64,000 bases of DNA from Symbiodinium natans (taxonomy: Eukaryota > Sar > Dinophyceae > Suessiales > Symbiodiniaceae), in NCBI GenBank assembly GCA_905221605.1, contig CAJNDS010002001.1, positions 1,129,001 through 1,193,000 on the forward strand, written 5' to 3'. Both the position numbers and the translations under genes were made by a program. Of the stretch, positions 30,021-42,569 are shown in pieces. Below the pieces are notes generated by a model. The model had not been told where the DNA came from. It was given only the letters and a program-made list of their open reading frames with translations, and ran no database searches. The stretch's first letter is position 1. Each line of letters starts with the position of its first letter.

Positions 30021-31311
30021 TGGCATCCCCATAGCCCGCGACAGCCCGTAGGCCCTCAAGCTCACAAGCAGCGGATCTCCGAATTCGTCTTGTTCTTTAA
30101 CTCGCGAAAGAATCGCTAGTGCGACAGTCCGTCGTTGCGCACGTGCGCGCGCGTGAAACTTTCAACCTTTTTGACACACTACTCAAACATTCAAACTCGT
30201 CTTGTTTCAAATTCTTGAACCGCAAGCTCGAATGGCCGTCACACGATCGTTTTCTCAAACTTTGAACCCGCAAAAGAGTTAAACTTTTCAGATTCGAGCA
30301 GTCTTCAAACTTGAAACTTTCAAGCTCCAAAAATTTTCGAACGTTCAAACTCGCAGAGTCGTGGCCGACGCATGACCCGGTTCGACACATGCACATGCTT
30401 CGAAAGCAGTCTGCGTGTACATGGAATTGTGTGTGCTATCGCGACAGTGCCTTGCGCTTTTGCAGCTTCGGTGGTTGTGGGGTGGAATAACCAAAACGCG
30501 CCAATTCATCATTGTGGGACATGTGCTTTCAAGGCGGGGCTTCGGATTTGTAGGTGTTTTTTTTGTCTCCAATCCCGTTTCGCATTTTGAACAATCAACA
30601 GCCAACATTCAGGCCAGATAGGACGAAGACTTTTTATCCATCGGATGCTCGGGCTATTGTTAAAAGGCCGGGTTAGCCGTAGCATTGTTGGACATGGGTA
30701 GGTTTGTTTGAAAAGTTGTAGATGTTGCAAAAGGTCAGAAATGGCGCTGTTGGAGCGTTTGGTCACATATTGACGGAATTGCAACCGTTTTCAGGACGCA
30801 ACCTTGTTGAACAAACAATCGTGGGTAGTGTTCTCTGATGCAGATGCGTCGGCTTAAGTAACAGCTGCATGCATGTCTCGTTTCATCCAATATTTACGTT
30901 TTGTTTGTGCATATACCAATGAGGGATATCCTTCACCTGCATTCTTACTTACGTATATACGTAGTGCGTAGAACAAGTGGAGCTACAGCTGCTCACGCAT
31001 GGAGCGGCATGTTGCAGGCCAGGGTACTGGTTAAAAAACAAAAGAAAGTGTCACATTGGCCGGCAGGAAGATGACGCAGATGCGGACGATGAGGACTGCT
31101 TTCTTGTGTGCATCACCTGTTATGTTTGGCGGAAAAAATTGACCACTGATTTGGTTGGGCAAAGCATTTCCAGGATGCCGTGTTTGCAGATTCTGCAGAC
31201 CCCGCACATTCTCCTGTTTCACCTGGTTCTTCTTTGTCAGATAGCCGTGGAGACACGGTGCGCCCGCTTTTGTGCATATCAGTGTCGAGTTGAAGCTTGG
31301 ACGCTTTGCAG
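30021..31311. other. Unassigned stretch
   Basis: 30100-30350 is rich in TTCAAAC/CTTGAA words on both strands. From 30360 on the composition is ordinary, with no frame I can support. No RNA gene was seen. Confidence 0.4.
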
Positions 31312-31380
31312 ATTCGCGTATTTGTTCGTGTCCGCCCACTGCATGTTCGCGAGGACAGACTGTGTGATGCTGTACTGATG
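31312..31380 (+). CDS. Kinesin N-terminal beta-strand exon (IRVFVRVRPL)
   Basis: After a TTTGCAG acceptor the sequence reads IRVFVRVRPLHVRED, the first strand of the kinesin motor domain, where VRVRPL is diagnostic. The 3' boundary is not clear; the frame stays open to 31521. The next recognisable motor exon is at 44108. The exon is either the true first motor exon of that kinesin with a 12.8-kb gap, or a fragment of another kinesin. Confidence 0.7.
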
Positions 31381-31761
31381 CTGTTCGGCAACAAAAGACG
31401 TGATTCGAGCAATGAGTATTTCGACACTTCTGATTTTGTGATTTCAGCATGCCAGGATTCTGCTCACATGCGGGACAGCATCTATGTGGATGCAGAATCT
31501 GGAACTGCTCGGGCCTCGTGATTCTGGTTCAAAAGTGTATGTGTGTATGTGAGCCTTGAGGGAGTTGTCATGTGTGAGCTTTCATGTTGATTTCGGATGT
31601 GATTGCTGCACTTTAGAGAGGGAGATGCTGTGTGTGAAGCTTCCATGCGGTGATGCGGCATTACGGCTCAAGCAGAAGATTATGCTCCATGCATTCCATG
31701 CGCAGCCTTGCTTGCTGCACCTCGGAGTATGTATTGCAGGACTGTTCGGGTGATGTTGCTA

Positions 31762-32160
31762 ACAGTCTCGACCTTCCTGAGGTTGACTTGCCTGAGTTTG
31801 GCATTATGCGAAGACGTGTCCATAAGAACGGATGATTCCGGTGGCCTGATTGGAATCTGAAACTGGCAGCGTCGTTTTGAGAGAGCTTTTGGTGAAAGTG
31901 AACGTCCAATCAAGGTGGGTTCTCCTCCGGAGTGCCTTTCAAGGAATGGCTTTACCGCTTGGAAATTAAGGTGGGACATGTGCTTGGCTGAGCTTGACAG
32001 CTTGCTTGGCTTTCGGCCTCGTGTGTGTGAGGTGCCGAATGCTGGTGACAGCCCTTTCAGCAATCCGCTGCAGCTTGCTGGTGGCAATTGTAGCAAGACG
32101 AGGACTTGCTGCCAGCAGCTTTGCAAGCGATACAGCAGTAGCAAGTGTCACGACGTGGTG
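31762..32160 (+). CDS. Possible exons, unknown product
   Basis: Two protein-like pieces: LDLPEVDLPEFGIMRRRVH (about 31767-31823) and a longer one (about 31880-32160) reading WQRRFERAFGESERPIK and then a Cys-containing stretch. Exon ends are not resolved and no domain is recognised. Confidence 0.3.
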
Positions 32161-32239
32161 TCGTTGTGTGCGTTACTGGGCCGTTCGGGCACAACCACAT
32201 CCAAGCAAGGGCATGCAGCATGCAACATATGAAGCTGTA

Positions 32240-34425
32240 AGACCCATAGAACACGCAACATCTGTGGTTGAGGCTATGTTTTCAGAGTGTTGTCGAAGTT
32301 CAGACAGTTGCCGCATCGGTGTGGCAGCATTCTTGATTGAGCGCACTGTCGTTTGGCTAGCGTGTGCCGCAAGGATTGCAAATGTGAAGGTGCAACTTCG
32401 TTCACGTTCTTGTTTGTGCTGCGTCGCGGCGCAAATCGCATTACCCCTTTTGATCAGACAATGCTGTGGGAACACAGTGAAGCCGTTGCAGGCAACCGAT
32501 TTGACTACAAATGCCCTTTCACCAGCTGTGAGACTGCAGGCATGTTGTGATGCTGCTTCTGTTGACAGATGTGCCCACGGAGCTTCATAACCCATTGGAA
32601 CGTTCATGAAGTCACATGCATGCGTGTCGTGGCCACAGGTTGCAGCCAACCTGCACTGCGTCATTCTTGCTAGTGGCGGCAGCCTGGTGATAAGCCAAAC
32701 CCTAAGACATGCTCGATGCTTTCTGCTTCAGTGGCATCCCCCACAAGTTCATGACAGCACAATGAAGATCCATTCACCACAAACCAATGCTAGGGTTGAT
32801 TGGAGAGCGCTAGTGGTGTTTCTCTCCATACTCTTGACGTGGACAGGCTGACGCATCAATCAAGTGTGCAGCCGAAACAGAGATGATTGGGAAGCAATCG
32901 CATGTCTGTGCTCAGCTCGAGGCTTCTTTCTGGAGAATGCCACTGCCGACTTGAGTTTCTCGGTTGCCAAGCTGCAGCTAGTTCGCCTGATCCGCGCCAA
33001 GTATCAATCGTTGAATGACATTGCCAGTGCCACACTTGCATGCGTGTGCAGGCATGTACTATCATGTACTCATGTAATCGTCAATAATCGTCATGTAGAA
33101 TGACTGACTGGTTACAACCCAAACACAGGTAGACCCTGTCCAGCCACCTGGTTCAACCTTGGCTGTGCCTCTAGGCGCAAGTTGTGCCTGCCAAGCTGAA
33201 CGTTTGCTATTCTCAACAGGCAAATGCTTTGGCTCCCAGCCAGGTCAGGTGAGGGTCACACATTGCGCTGTTGGAGTGTCCTGCCTTAATTAGCTGTTTC
33301 TCACTTTTGTTTTGGTGTCGGGGTACGCAAGCATCTTGCCAGTCCGTTGAACGCGTGTCAGACATGTCAGGTTGTTGTCTTTATATTTTGTCTCACGCCA
33401 TCTGCGCCAATGAGGTGGCGTGTATGTAGTAGAATGTGTTATAACATGTGGTTGCGTTCCCTCCTGCCCTTGCCCCCCCCTCCCAATGCAAAAGACAAGG
33501 GCACCAGGTAAAAGTGTCCCAACCTTGCAGACGCTTCGTGTCGCACACTGCACCTTTGATTGAACTATGCGTAAATTGCAGATCTAATGACTTCCGTGGC
33601 TCAACAGATGACAGAGAGCCCCGGACGGACACGTGTGATTCACTTCACACTTTTGTTCCGCATCATTGCGCATCCATGGCGCCCATACATTTCGAGACTT
33701 ACAAACGACCACCAAGCACGTGGTTCTTTGGCAACAGCCGCCACCACCACCGTGAAACCGGCCACAACCCACAAGAAGAGGGCTGTAAACCTTGTCAAAG
33801 CAAAACGAGAACTCCGACAAGAAATGCAACAAAGCTCGTCCAGGTTTATGTTCTAGCGGCCGTGCATTTGTTTTATGGGGAAATGAAATCTGAGAGACGC
33901 ATGAAGCTTTTTCAACGCCGCAGAACAACTGGGATCCGTCACGTGTAAACGTTGGTTCGTTTTCCTTCGCATGTCCCTGCTTTGTCATTTGCAGCCTTGC
34001 GTTTGAAGATTCAATGCCTAACTTGGCTAAGGATGGCAGCAACACTTACCCTTACCCCTCAGTCTCCAGCATGAGCCCGAGACCCCAAACTCCACAACTC
34101 CCCCTTAAAGCTCTGCAACCTAAAGCCTGAAGACGCAGCACCACACGGTGAAGTGGCACTCGGCACAGCACTGGGCCATACACATTGGACACGCTTACTT
34201 TCTACCCGCAGTGGGTGTGGACTCTCAACCCACGGCAAATCGGATCTTTCTCGCCCTTGTCCGTATTCACGTTTATCGAAGCGGTTTTCTGGCTAGCCAT
34301 TGTGTTGCAGCCTCGTCGAAAGGATCGAATGCCAGGGCATCCTGCATAAGGTATGACTATCTGCATCAACACTGATTTGGCATGTTGAGTACTGACCAAC
34401 TGTGTCAGTGATTTTCTGGTGAGGT
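32240..34425. other. Intron-like or intergenic DNA
   Basis: No frame with convincing protein composition. The short ORFs on both strands overlap one another and lack motifs. This may be intron sequence of the plus-strand genes on either side. Confidence 0.35.
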
Positions 34426-34429
34426 GGCA

Positions 34430-36300
34430 ATGAGCCGGCTGCGATTCAGCGGTTCATTCATGTTTGAGTCCGCGCTGACTCAGCTGGAACCTGCGCTGCA
34501 GCAGTTTGTGAACCAGGACACGGTCACGTGAGTCACGTGTGAACTGTCTGCTTTCACTTTCACCATGATGTTTGCGGCGAGGAGCTCCCGAGTGTGGCAT
34601 GCTCACAAATTTCACCGCTTTTGGAACAGCAGGCTCGATGTTGTCGATGCACTTTGCACGGGAGTCCAACTTCGACTTCGTGAGGCGACTGCAGCGTTGG
34701 CATCTGTTCTGACCCAGGTGGAGCCACTGCTGACAGGTAGGGTTGCTTCAGTCTCTGCAGATTTTGCAGAAAGCTCGATATGTTGACGAGGACATCATCA
34801 GCTTCCACCAGCGCCCCATCCTGTTGGCAGCCTGGTGCCTAAATGCACATGGAATCTTTGTCATGCTAATGACGTCGAAGATTCGAAACCAAGATGTGGT
34901 TGACTGGTCCAGCTTCCCACCAGCTCGCCTTCTCCACGGACTAATCAAGAGCAAACAAGGCAGATCAGAGAGTTGACAAACAGATGGTCTTCAAAGCAGC
35001 GCCTTCGCAGGCGTCGTGGCAAGCTTGATGAAGCGAATCTCTGCGCAGAAGGCCCCGCTTCGGGGCCGCCACAGCTGCACTGTCAGCTTCCTGTTTCCTT
35101 CAAGGTGCCATTGGACGAGCTACACATCAATCGCAGCATCATTGTTGACGCCCTGGGAACGACCTTCCGCAGCTATTTGCAGGCAGCATGCGTTTATCGT
35201 TGCTTGTCGTTGTTTCCTGTTCTTGCGTTTCTCTGGCAAGGAGGTGACAGTGGAAGGCTTGGCTTCGGGCTCAGCTTAAACTACATGAACATTTACAATT
35301 CATGCTGCAAATCGGCCTAGTGTGGTGTCCGGTACATGAGAAATAAAGGCTACACACACATGTTTTTCGATGCTGCACTTGCTTCCACGGCTAAGGACAG
35401 CTTTGTGGAAGGAAGCTTGGATGTGCGTGGACATGGTCAGATCTTGACATCCACAGCCTCATTTAGTGATCTGAGATTTTCGGTAAAAATACAGGCTGCT
35501 TATCTGCACACTGGCAATGAATGTCCATGCCTCTCTCGCAACAGCAGTTTTGCCAACAGTCGTGATGGTTACGCATCTGCCAGGCTCAGTTGGAATCTGT
35601 AGATCGACGATCATTGAAGCAAGCGGTTGGGTTGCATTGTGGGCGTGCAGATCAACTGCGCAGGCTTCGCTAGCTTTGTTTGCCTCTCACTCCGGCTGCG
35701 GCTGGTCTTCTTTCAAGACTCAGGCTCTCCCTCTTCTAGAAAACTTTGAGATGTTGGTTGAATTGGGCAACATCAGCGCAGAGACGGATGTCCTTGCCAT
35801 GGTCTCCCAGGAGGCACGTGAAGCATCAGTTTTGAAAGTGACAAACGCAGATACTTGTATATCATATGGTTTATGTGAGTGCTTGGCTGCAGATGCTGCA
35901 GGATCTTGTATGCAGACTGCGAATCCAGACTTGTCTGAGGCCTTGGCGGCTTTGGAGGTGGACCAGTTCCAGAAGCTCGAGTGCTTGGTGACCTGCGCAC
36001 GTGGGGCAGCCTTGGGGCCAGAGGCACCGGTGGCTCTGCGCAGGTGCGTTGCAACATGTTGCAGCATGTTGCAGCATGTTGCAGCAGGATGGGGCGGCTT
36101 TTGTTTGTCTTTGTTGTTTGTCCCAGTTTGTCCCTTCTTTCTCGGTGTTGCTTTGGCGCGCCGTCTCATCATGTCTCTCGCAGGTTTGAGATCCAGAACA
36201 TGACGATCCCCATGGCTCGTTTTTTGGCCCAAGCCTGCAGATTCATGATGCCGCTGCTGGGGCACCATATGAAGTTGTTCCTTCCCTGGACGTAAGGTAT
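34430..36300 (+). CDS. Multi-exon coding region, unknown protein
   Basis: A run of plus-strand exon-like segments with GT or GC donors and AG acceptors. A likely first exon starts at ATG 34430 (MSRLRFSGSFMFES) and ends before GTGAGT at 34528. Later pieces include VDALCTGVQLRLREA (to about 34736), KARYVDEDIISFHQRPILL (from about 34770), PLDELHINRSIIVDALGTT (about 35110), SFVEGSLDVRGHGQ (about 35400), ENFEMLVELGNISAETDV (about 35740), ALAALEVDQFQKLECL (about 35940) and FEIQNMTIPMARFLAQ (from 36184). The product looks like a soluble, helical protein. I do not recognise the family and not all junction phases could be matched. Confidence 0.55.
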
Positions 36301-36528
36301 GATTGGTGGTGATTCCCTTGGAGATGATCTTGCGGCTGCGATGACTGCAATGCTAAGGTGGGCTGAGATCAAAAGTGGAAGCTGGGCATGAACATGTTGC
36401 AAAGCACGTTGAAAGGGCAACTCTCCATGGCTATGCCGCCTCAATTCCGAAGATCATTCAGGCCTGGGCCAAGTATCATGTAAGCTTCTGTAAACTTCGA
36501 GCACTTCAGTGAAGAACAAGAGATGTGA

Positions 36529-37860
36529 TTGTCCGACATTTCAAGCTTTGGTGCGGATCATTCCGGCAAGTCCTCCACGATAATCCTCCATGATGCGCTG
36601 AACGACATGGTGCAGCAAACGCTGGAGCAGACTCCGCCGTGCCAGAACACGGAGGTCTACTTCGGCCCTGAAGGCGGTTCGTCACGTTCTCTGGGCACTT
36701 TTTCCCGGTGCTTGGAAACTAGTTTTCCATTTGCCACAACGTGTTAGATCAATGGTGCCAGCGCCTTCAGATCTGTAATGTTGCCATTGCGTTGCGTTGT
36801 CCCTTGTGAGCCAAAGTATTCAGGATATATTCAGGATATTCTGAAGGCACGAATTCTTGCACGGTCGCCTGTGTCCATTCTTCAGTATCCTGCCAAGATC
36901 TCAAAATAAGGTATATTGAATATGTTGAGGTTGTTGGACCTTGACTAGGGAACGCAGTTTCGAGAGATTGAGGCCTTTATTGGTGAAGATATTTTCTGTT
37001 TGCTTGCTACCTTCCTTTGGTCATACGCGCTCGAGTAGCTATCAGCTGTCCTATGTATGCGATTGATATGCCTAAAACCCAAGAAGGCTTGGTCAACATG
37101 TTCCTGCTCCTGGCTTCTTTGTTGCTGGCACTGCCACGGGGCTGCAAGAAGCCGTTTTTCGAAGTTGCAAGCGGCCGATGCCCACAATTGCCAGTGTTGA
37201 CATGATGCAAGTTCTCACGCAATGTCTTGATCTTCAGGATCGGCGTGGTGTCTGGGATAGGAGCTGAAATGCGGAGTGACGAAGACGATGAACGCTGGGG
37301 CCGGGGCCAGAAGGGTTTGCGCACCTTAGTCATCGTTGCGCTGTTGCCCTGCAGGTCGTTTTTGCAACAAATCGTCTTTGGCAGCTTGTCCAGCTGTCCC
37401 ACGCGGCGTGTCGGTGGGGTATCCGTTCTTTCTGGCCCATTTCTCAGATGCCTGATCCTCGACAAGATGCGAAGCCGGCGTCTCCAGTATGTGCAGGTTG
37501 CCACCATGTTCCTGTTTCTCTATTCTGATCTGGGATTGGGAACAGCCCCGAGCACAGATACCAGAGTTCTTGGCTGTAGGAGTGGAGCTTTTTACAGAAG
37601 CAGTTGCGAGGTCATAAACATTGTCTTTCAAGCTGGCTCGGAGCGCATGAAAGTTGGTCCAGCATTTTCCTTTTCGGCTCCCTGGCAAATTTGATGGCCC
37701 GGCCGCTTTCGAAGAACGTTTCCTAGCGCAGACTGGTTTGATGATTCAGGTATTGACACTTTCTCGAGACAGCCTGCGAGGAGGTGCTTCTCCTGCAAGA
37801 ACCTTCCAGATGCTTTGCGCCATTCCATCATGTGAATGTCTGTGGGTGCCCACCCCTGTA
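36529..37860 (+). CDS. Further exon-like segments, unknown product
   Basis: Coding-like pieces: SSFGADHSGKSSTIILHDAL (from about 36538), then MRSDEDDERWGRGQKGLRT (about 37269) followed after an AG by a piece reading FATNRLWQLVQLSHAACRW (about 37363), and FPFRLPGKFDGPAAFEERF (about 37670). They may continue the gene at 34.4-36.3 kb. Exon boundaries are approximate. Confidence 0.4.
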
Positions 37861-37869
37861 TCCGACTGA

Positions 37870-40800
37870 CAGCAGGTGCATGGCTGTTGGCTGTCTTTAT
37901 AGTTGGACTGAGCGGCGCCCGGTCCTGAGACGTGCGGGCTGCGCGTGCTGTAGCCTGCCATGCTTCGGTGAATCAGCGCTGTATCTGCGGTCGTGGCACG
38001 GAAATGGTCGCGTGCAGTGGGAAGTGTTCTGCAGGTTTGGCCTTTCGTCAAGCTCGGGCTGCTGTTGCATGTGTGGCTGGCGCCAACCACAAGTCTGAGA
38101 CCGAAACTCGGTCGCGTATTGGGTTTGGCCGAGATTCTAAGGGGGTCGTCTTGATAGGACTTAGGAGGACTCTTCTCTTCCCGTTCATGGTTCATTGTCC
38201 CTTGCCGTGCTCTTCTTCGTATCTGTCTTCTGCTTCCTGTTGCGAGTTGCTAGTGACTTGACTGTGTGCTTCGCGGTATGTTCCCTTCACTCTGAGAGCG
38301 ATTTGCGCCTGCTGCGCATCGCTGCTTCGCAACGAAAACGTTTACGGAGCTCCTTATGGACCGAAGGCTTCCTGCTACTCCGTCCGAAGCTTCAGAATGC
38401 AAACCAGGCTCCCATGCTTGCCTGGAAGCCATGTGAGGTACATGATACACATGAGCATCAACAGAATGCTCCCACTCTCCCAAAGGAAACAGCTTGTGAA
38501 GCTGCTCCACTTTCCCAAATTCTCATCCACCGTCGCAATCATGGTTTCATCTACGTGAGATCCACCAAGTGGCCGCCTTCATGCACAAGCATGCCTTAAC
38601 TCGTGAATGCATGCAACAAGGTGTCAAACCAAGCTCAGGTCTCAGGCTAGGGAATAAACAGCTCGCCGTCGCTTTTTCGTCCTTGAATACAGGCATTGCT
38701 AACATGAAACACGGCCTCGGCTGGGCCGGTGAGGCATAGAAAGCAGGACCGGAAAGACACTTCAATCTCCGGCGACTTGTGAGGGGGGGAAGCCGCCAGA
38801 AGACCCATGCGGACCTCAGCTGCTTTTTTGGAGGTGGGGTGGCGCTAGGAGATGAAAGGAACGTGAAGGTTTCTCGACGTGGGCTAGACGCGTGGGCAAG
38901 CCCGAGGCTGAGGGACTCAGGGCCTTGTGAGGGAGTCCTAAAGAAGGGCCTAGGAGCGGGAGCAGCAGTTTATTGTAAGCTGACCATCAAACCTGGTCTC
39001 CAATAACGACTATGCGTCAGGGAGACGTGGGTCACGGCACTCTTGTCAGAAAAAAATGCGTCGTGTGATCCTTAAGCCAGCCAACACGACCAAGCAAGTC
39101 AAGTGTAGCTTGTCCACAGCAAACAAGCACCAAATCTCCCATCGCGAATGTGAAACCAGTCAAAACTGACCATGTCACGAAGCTGGCTCAGATGAGAATG
39201 CAACCCACATTTTCTGTTCACAACACAGAGGGCCTCGTTCACAAGACCTGTCCCTACACCGAAAACCAGGCCAATGAATACAGCAAGCACGAATGACACT
39301 CTGCCCGGTTGCTTCACAGCTTTGGGACTGACTGGTCACTCCAACACGACCGCTGTTGGTTCTTGATTTTGTTGCGAATTTGGCCGGGATACTTATGTTC
39401 CTCTACGAATCCATTGCGTTCCGCTGAAGCGCACAGGGCTCCCACCCCACCCCCCACCACCCCCCACTCCTCCCACCCCCCCACCCCACGCAAAGACACC
39501 ACCCGAACACCAATTGCCTCCTTCCCTCCACCCCTTCCAGCGAAGATTGTCGATGGGGTTCAGGGCTGCCGAAGCTCTTACTTGCGGTTTTCATTTTCGT
39601 GTTTGTCGTTGAACCGGATACCTTAAAGGGTCGGGAATGCCTAGCGCAGACATGTCCTTTTGTTCGGGGTTGCTCAGTACAGAGTTCCTTCTGAGGTTAG
39701 GGTTGCGCAGTACACACATTCCTATCGTGGTTACCTCAACTGAAAAGCCCCCGAAACGCTGGAAGATGGAGGCAAGTCCTAACTTGGGATCTAGCCTGTG
39801 AGTGGCATGTTGTTGGGAAGAAAGACCCCACCTCGGAGCCCGAACCTTGGAAGCCTCACATCCCCGACCCGAACCTCAGCTAGAACACTCTCCCCCCCCC
39901 ACCCACATGTCGCGGTAGGTCGACTCGGAACCCGAACCTTTCGGGTACAGGCAGCTCGTTTTTTCACATGTTCCATTCTGATGCGCTAACTCAGATGACG
40001 AACCGCCAGTCCCGCACCAGTGCACAAGCACAGTGCTTCCCCCCTCTCCCCTTACCCCCGACCCCCCCCCCCTCTCCCCTCCCCCCTCTCCCCTTCCAAC
40101 CTCTCATCCAGCTCCCCCCCTCTCGCTCCCCACGCATTGTAGTAACCGTGCACGCTTAGGCCGGCTTCGGATGCCAACCAACCTAGGTCTAACACAAGGA
40201 TACCAACCCCCTGAATCGGGGACGTCTTCAGTCCCCAACTTGCTCGCTGAGTGCTGCCGCCACCACAGCAAGCACCACAAACATCACGCTCGTATGGACC
40301 TGGAGTGAAACGACATAGTGGGCAGACCTGGGAACCCCAGAAGCTCTCTTCAACTCTCTTCTAACTCACATATGTGGACATCGGTTTGCAACCAGGCAGA
40401 GTCAGCCACAATTCGCATTTACCAACGGAAGCCCTCATAAAGCGTCGAACACGAGCGCTAGCTGTAAATCTATTGGTGTCAGTGGGAGTAGTGGCGGTGG
40501 TGGTGGTGGTGGTGGTGGTAGTAGGAGTTGCTTTCTTCTTGCGCAAGGTCTCGACGCAGCCGAATGCTGCTGTTCTTAGATGAGTATGGAAAGATACTTG
40601 GATTTCATTTAGCAAGCTTCATTGGGCAGTTTCACGTCAGATGCAGGGAGTGGCCAGTCCAGTCGTATTCGCCTTCGAAACAGCAGAATCAGAATCTGCA
40701 TTGTTCTGCTTGCGTGGCATTATGTGAGAATGTTCCTAGGTACAGCCTAGTTGACTCATGGCTCGCCATCCTTGCCCTTTGTGCCTTTGATATCAAATGG

Positions 40801-41060
40801 TTCGGGGAGGAGTGCCCGTCCAGCAGAAACGCTCATTTGCCATGTCCTGAAATGTGTCGGACCAGGCGCATCCCTGTCAGGACGTTTCTGTACAAGTGAC
40901 CCCGGTGCCGATGCTTCCATTTTTCACCTTCGTCATAGCAAGTGTGCTGTCATTGGTCCTTGGCCACATCGCGACAGAGCTGAACAGGCAAGAAGTACGA
41001 CCTGCTACTTGCCAGTTTTTTTTTGTTGACTGTTCACTCTGTCCTAACAGTGACGTTTTT
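37870..41060. other. Mostly non-coding DNA with C-rich and GGT tracts
   Basis: No convincing gene. It includes pyrimidine or C-rich tracts at about 39437-39485 and 40037-40125 and a (GGT)n run near 40493-40520. Short frames here are composition artefacts. Confidence 0.45.
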
Positions 41061-41067
41061 TCCTGCA

Positions 41068-41655
41068 GGCGAAGTTTGGAGGACGCCCTACCATCGAGGC
41101 AGTCTTCCCGAAGAAGCATCGAGTCCGGGCCACGAAACAGCCTGTGGCGTGGACTTTCTCGAGGTGCCTTGCTTATGCGGTAAAAAAAAGGGAGTATCGT
41201 TTGCCATCTGATCGTTCAACGCATGGCCAATCGTTGATTGAACAATCCAGGCCATGCAGCTCTACTTCTGTCGCTGACTCTTCTGACTGGCATCGCTTTG
41301 GTTGGTGCAGCGCCTCTGACATCTCTGCAGTACAAGGCCGTTCTCTCGTGCATGCATCATTTCTTCCCTGTCATTCATGTGCATTCATGACAGCATAGGG
41401 GTGACGGCAGCTGTAATGCTTGTTTATAGCAGGGCCGCTATATTCAAGCCAATGCGTAGCATGCCAGGCTGCCCAGACTAATCGATGTAGTACTAGCCGT
41501 TGCTTTCACTGGCGCATGTCCCTGCTTGAGTTGTGCATCAGGCCATCATATAAACACCTGTGACACTTCTCACACAGAGTGGAAGCCGCATTGCCGGATG
41601 ATGAGGTGTCTGGTGTGATTGCCGACCTGCTGCTGAATCCCGAGGTGCGGGAGAC
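41068..41655 (+). CDS. Two exon-like segments, unknown product
   Basis: After TTCCTGCAG, a segment reads AKFGGRPTIEAVFPKKHRVR (41068 to about 41170). A second follows TCTCACACAG at about 41577 and reads VEAALPDDEVSGVIADLLL, ending before GTGCGG at about 41644. Composition and splice sites support coding; the family is not recognised. Confidence 0.45.
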
Positions 41656-42457
41656 ATGAGGAAGATTGAGAAGAAGCCCAGTCTTCCTCTTTTTGAAGGA
41701 AAAGTAGTGGACAAGTACAAGCAATCAAAAGTAGTTCAACCAAGTCTCTCTCGTTGGCCTTCTCACTGGCTCTCGCAGACATGTCTTGTCAACCGTGTTT
41801 GCGAAATGTTTTGTTTCGTCTCACAGAAGCATGGGGACTTGCCCCGATGGATAAATCAGGACATGGTACCACCGGTTCTCTGCAGTTTCTCTGCCACCAG
41901 GAGAAAGATCTGAAGTACAGCCTTGTCAGCTTGGGCACGTTCTTAACGACCGGCTTTCAAGAGTCTGCAACTGGACTGCATTGATGACATATGCCGAGAA
42001 CTCTTGAGCAGAAGTGCACTTTTTCCATACTTTCTCCTGAGGGTGGCTTGCACGTAGTTCAGCTCATTTTCTTCACCTTCACCCTGGACCGGCTCTGAGC
42101 GTCTGATGCCTTCGTTCGTCCTACCAATCTCTGACATTCACGATTTGAGCTCCGCGTGCTTCGCAGGCCATTCCACTGCTGCTGGTCTTTGCTGTTCTGG
42201 CGCTTCTGCTGATGCCCATGAAACGAACTCAGCACATTTTTCTCTGGAAACTCTGCCATGTGCTGGATGTTCCTTGGAAGCAGAATGTGCAAGTCCTCTC
42301 GGTTCGAATGAAAATGTGCAGTTTCTTAGGCTTGGGCAGCTTTTGATGTTTTTGTCCTGGCGGTCGCAGTGGCAAACTTCGAATTCTGGATATTCACCAA
42401 TTTTCTGATCTATCACGACAATTTGGCTGCCGCATGTGGATGGGCCGCCCTGCAGCA

Positions 42458-42565
42458 AGTGTGAGTGTGAGCGATGAGCGGTGAGCGCGTGAGCAAGTGA
42501 GCAAGTGAGCGAGGGAGCGAGGGAGCGAGTGAGTGAGCGAGTGAGCCACTGTGTGTGTGTGTGTG
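42458..42565. repeat. GTGAGCGA repeats and short (GT)n
   Basis: About 90 bp of GTGAGC/GAGGGAGC units of 8 bp with variants, followed by (GT)8 or so near 42550-42564. Confidence 0.85.
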
Positions 42566-42569
42566 AACC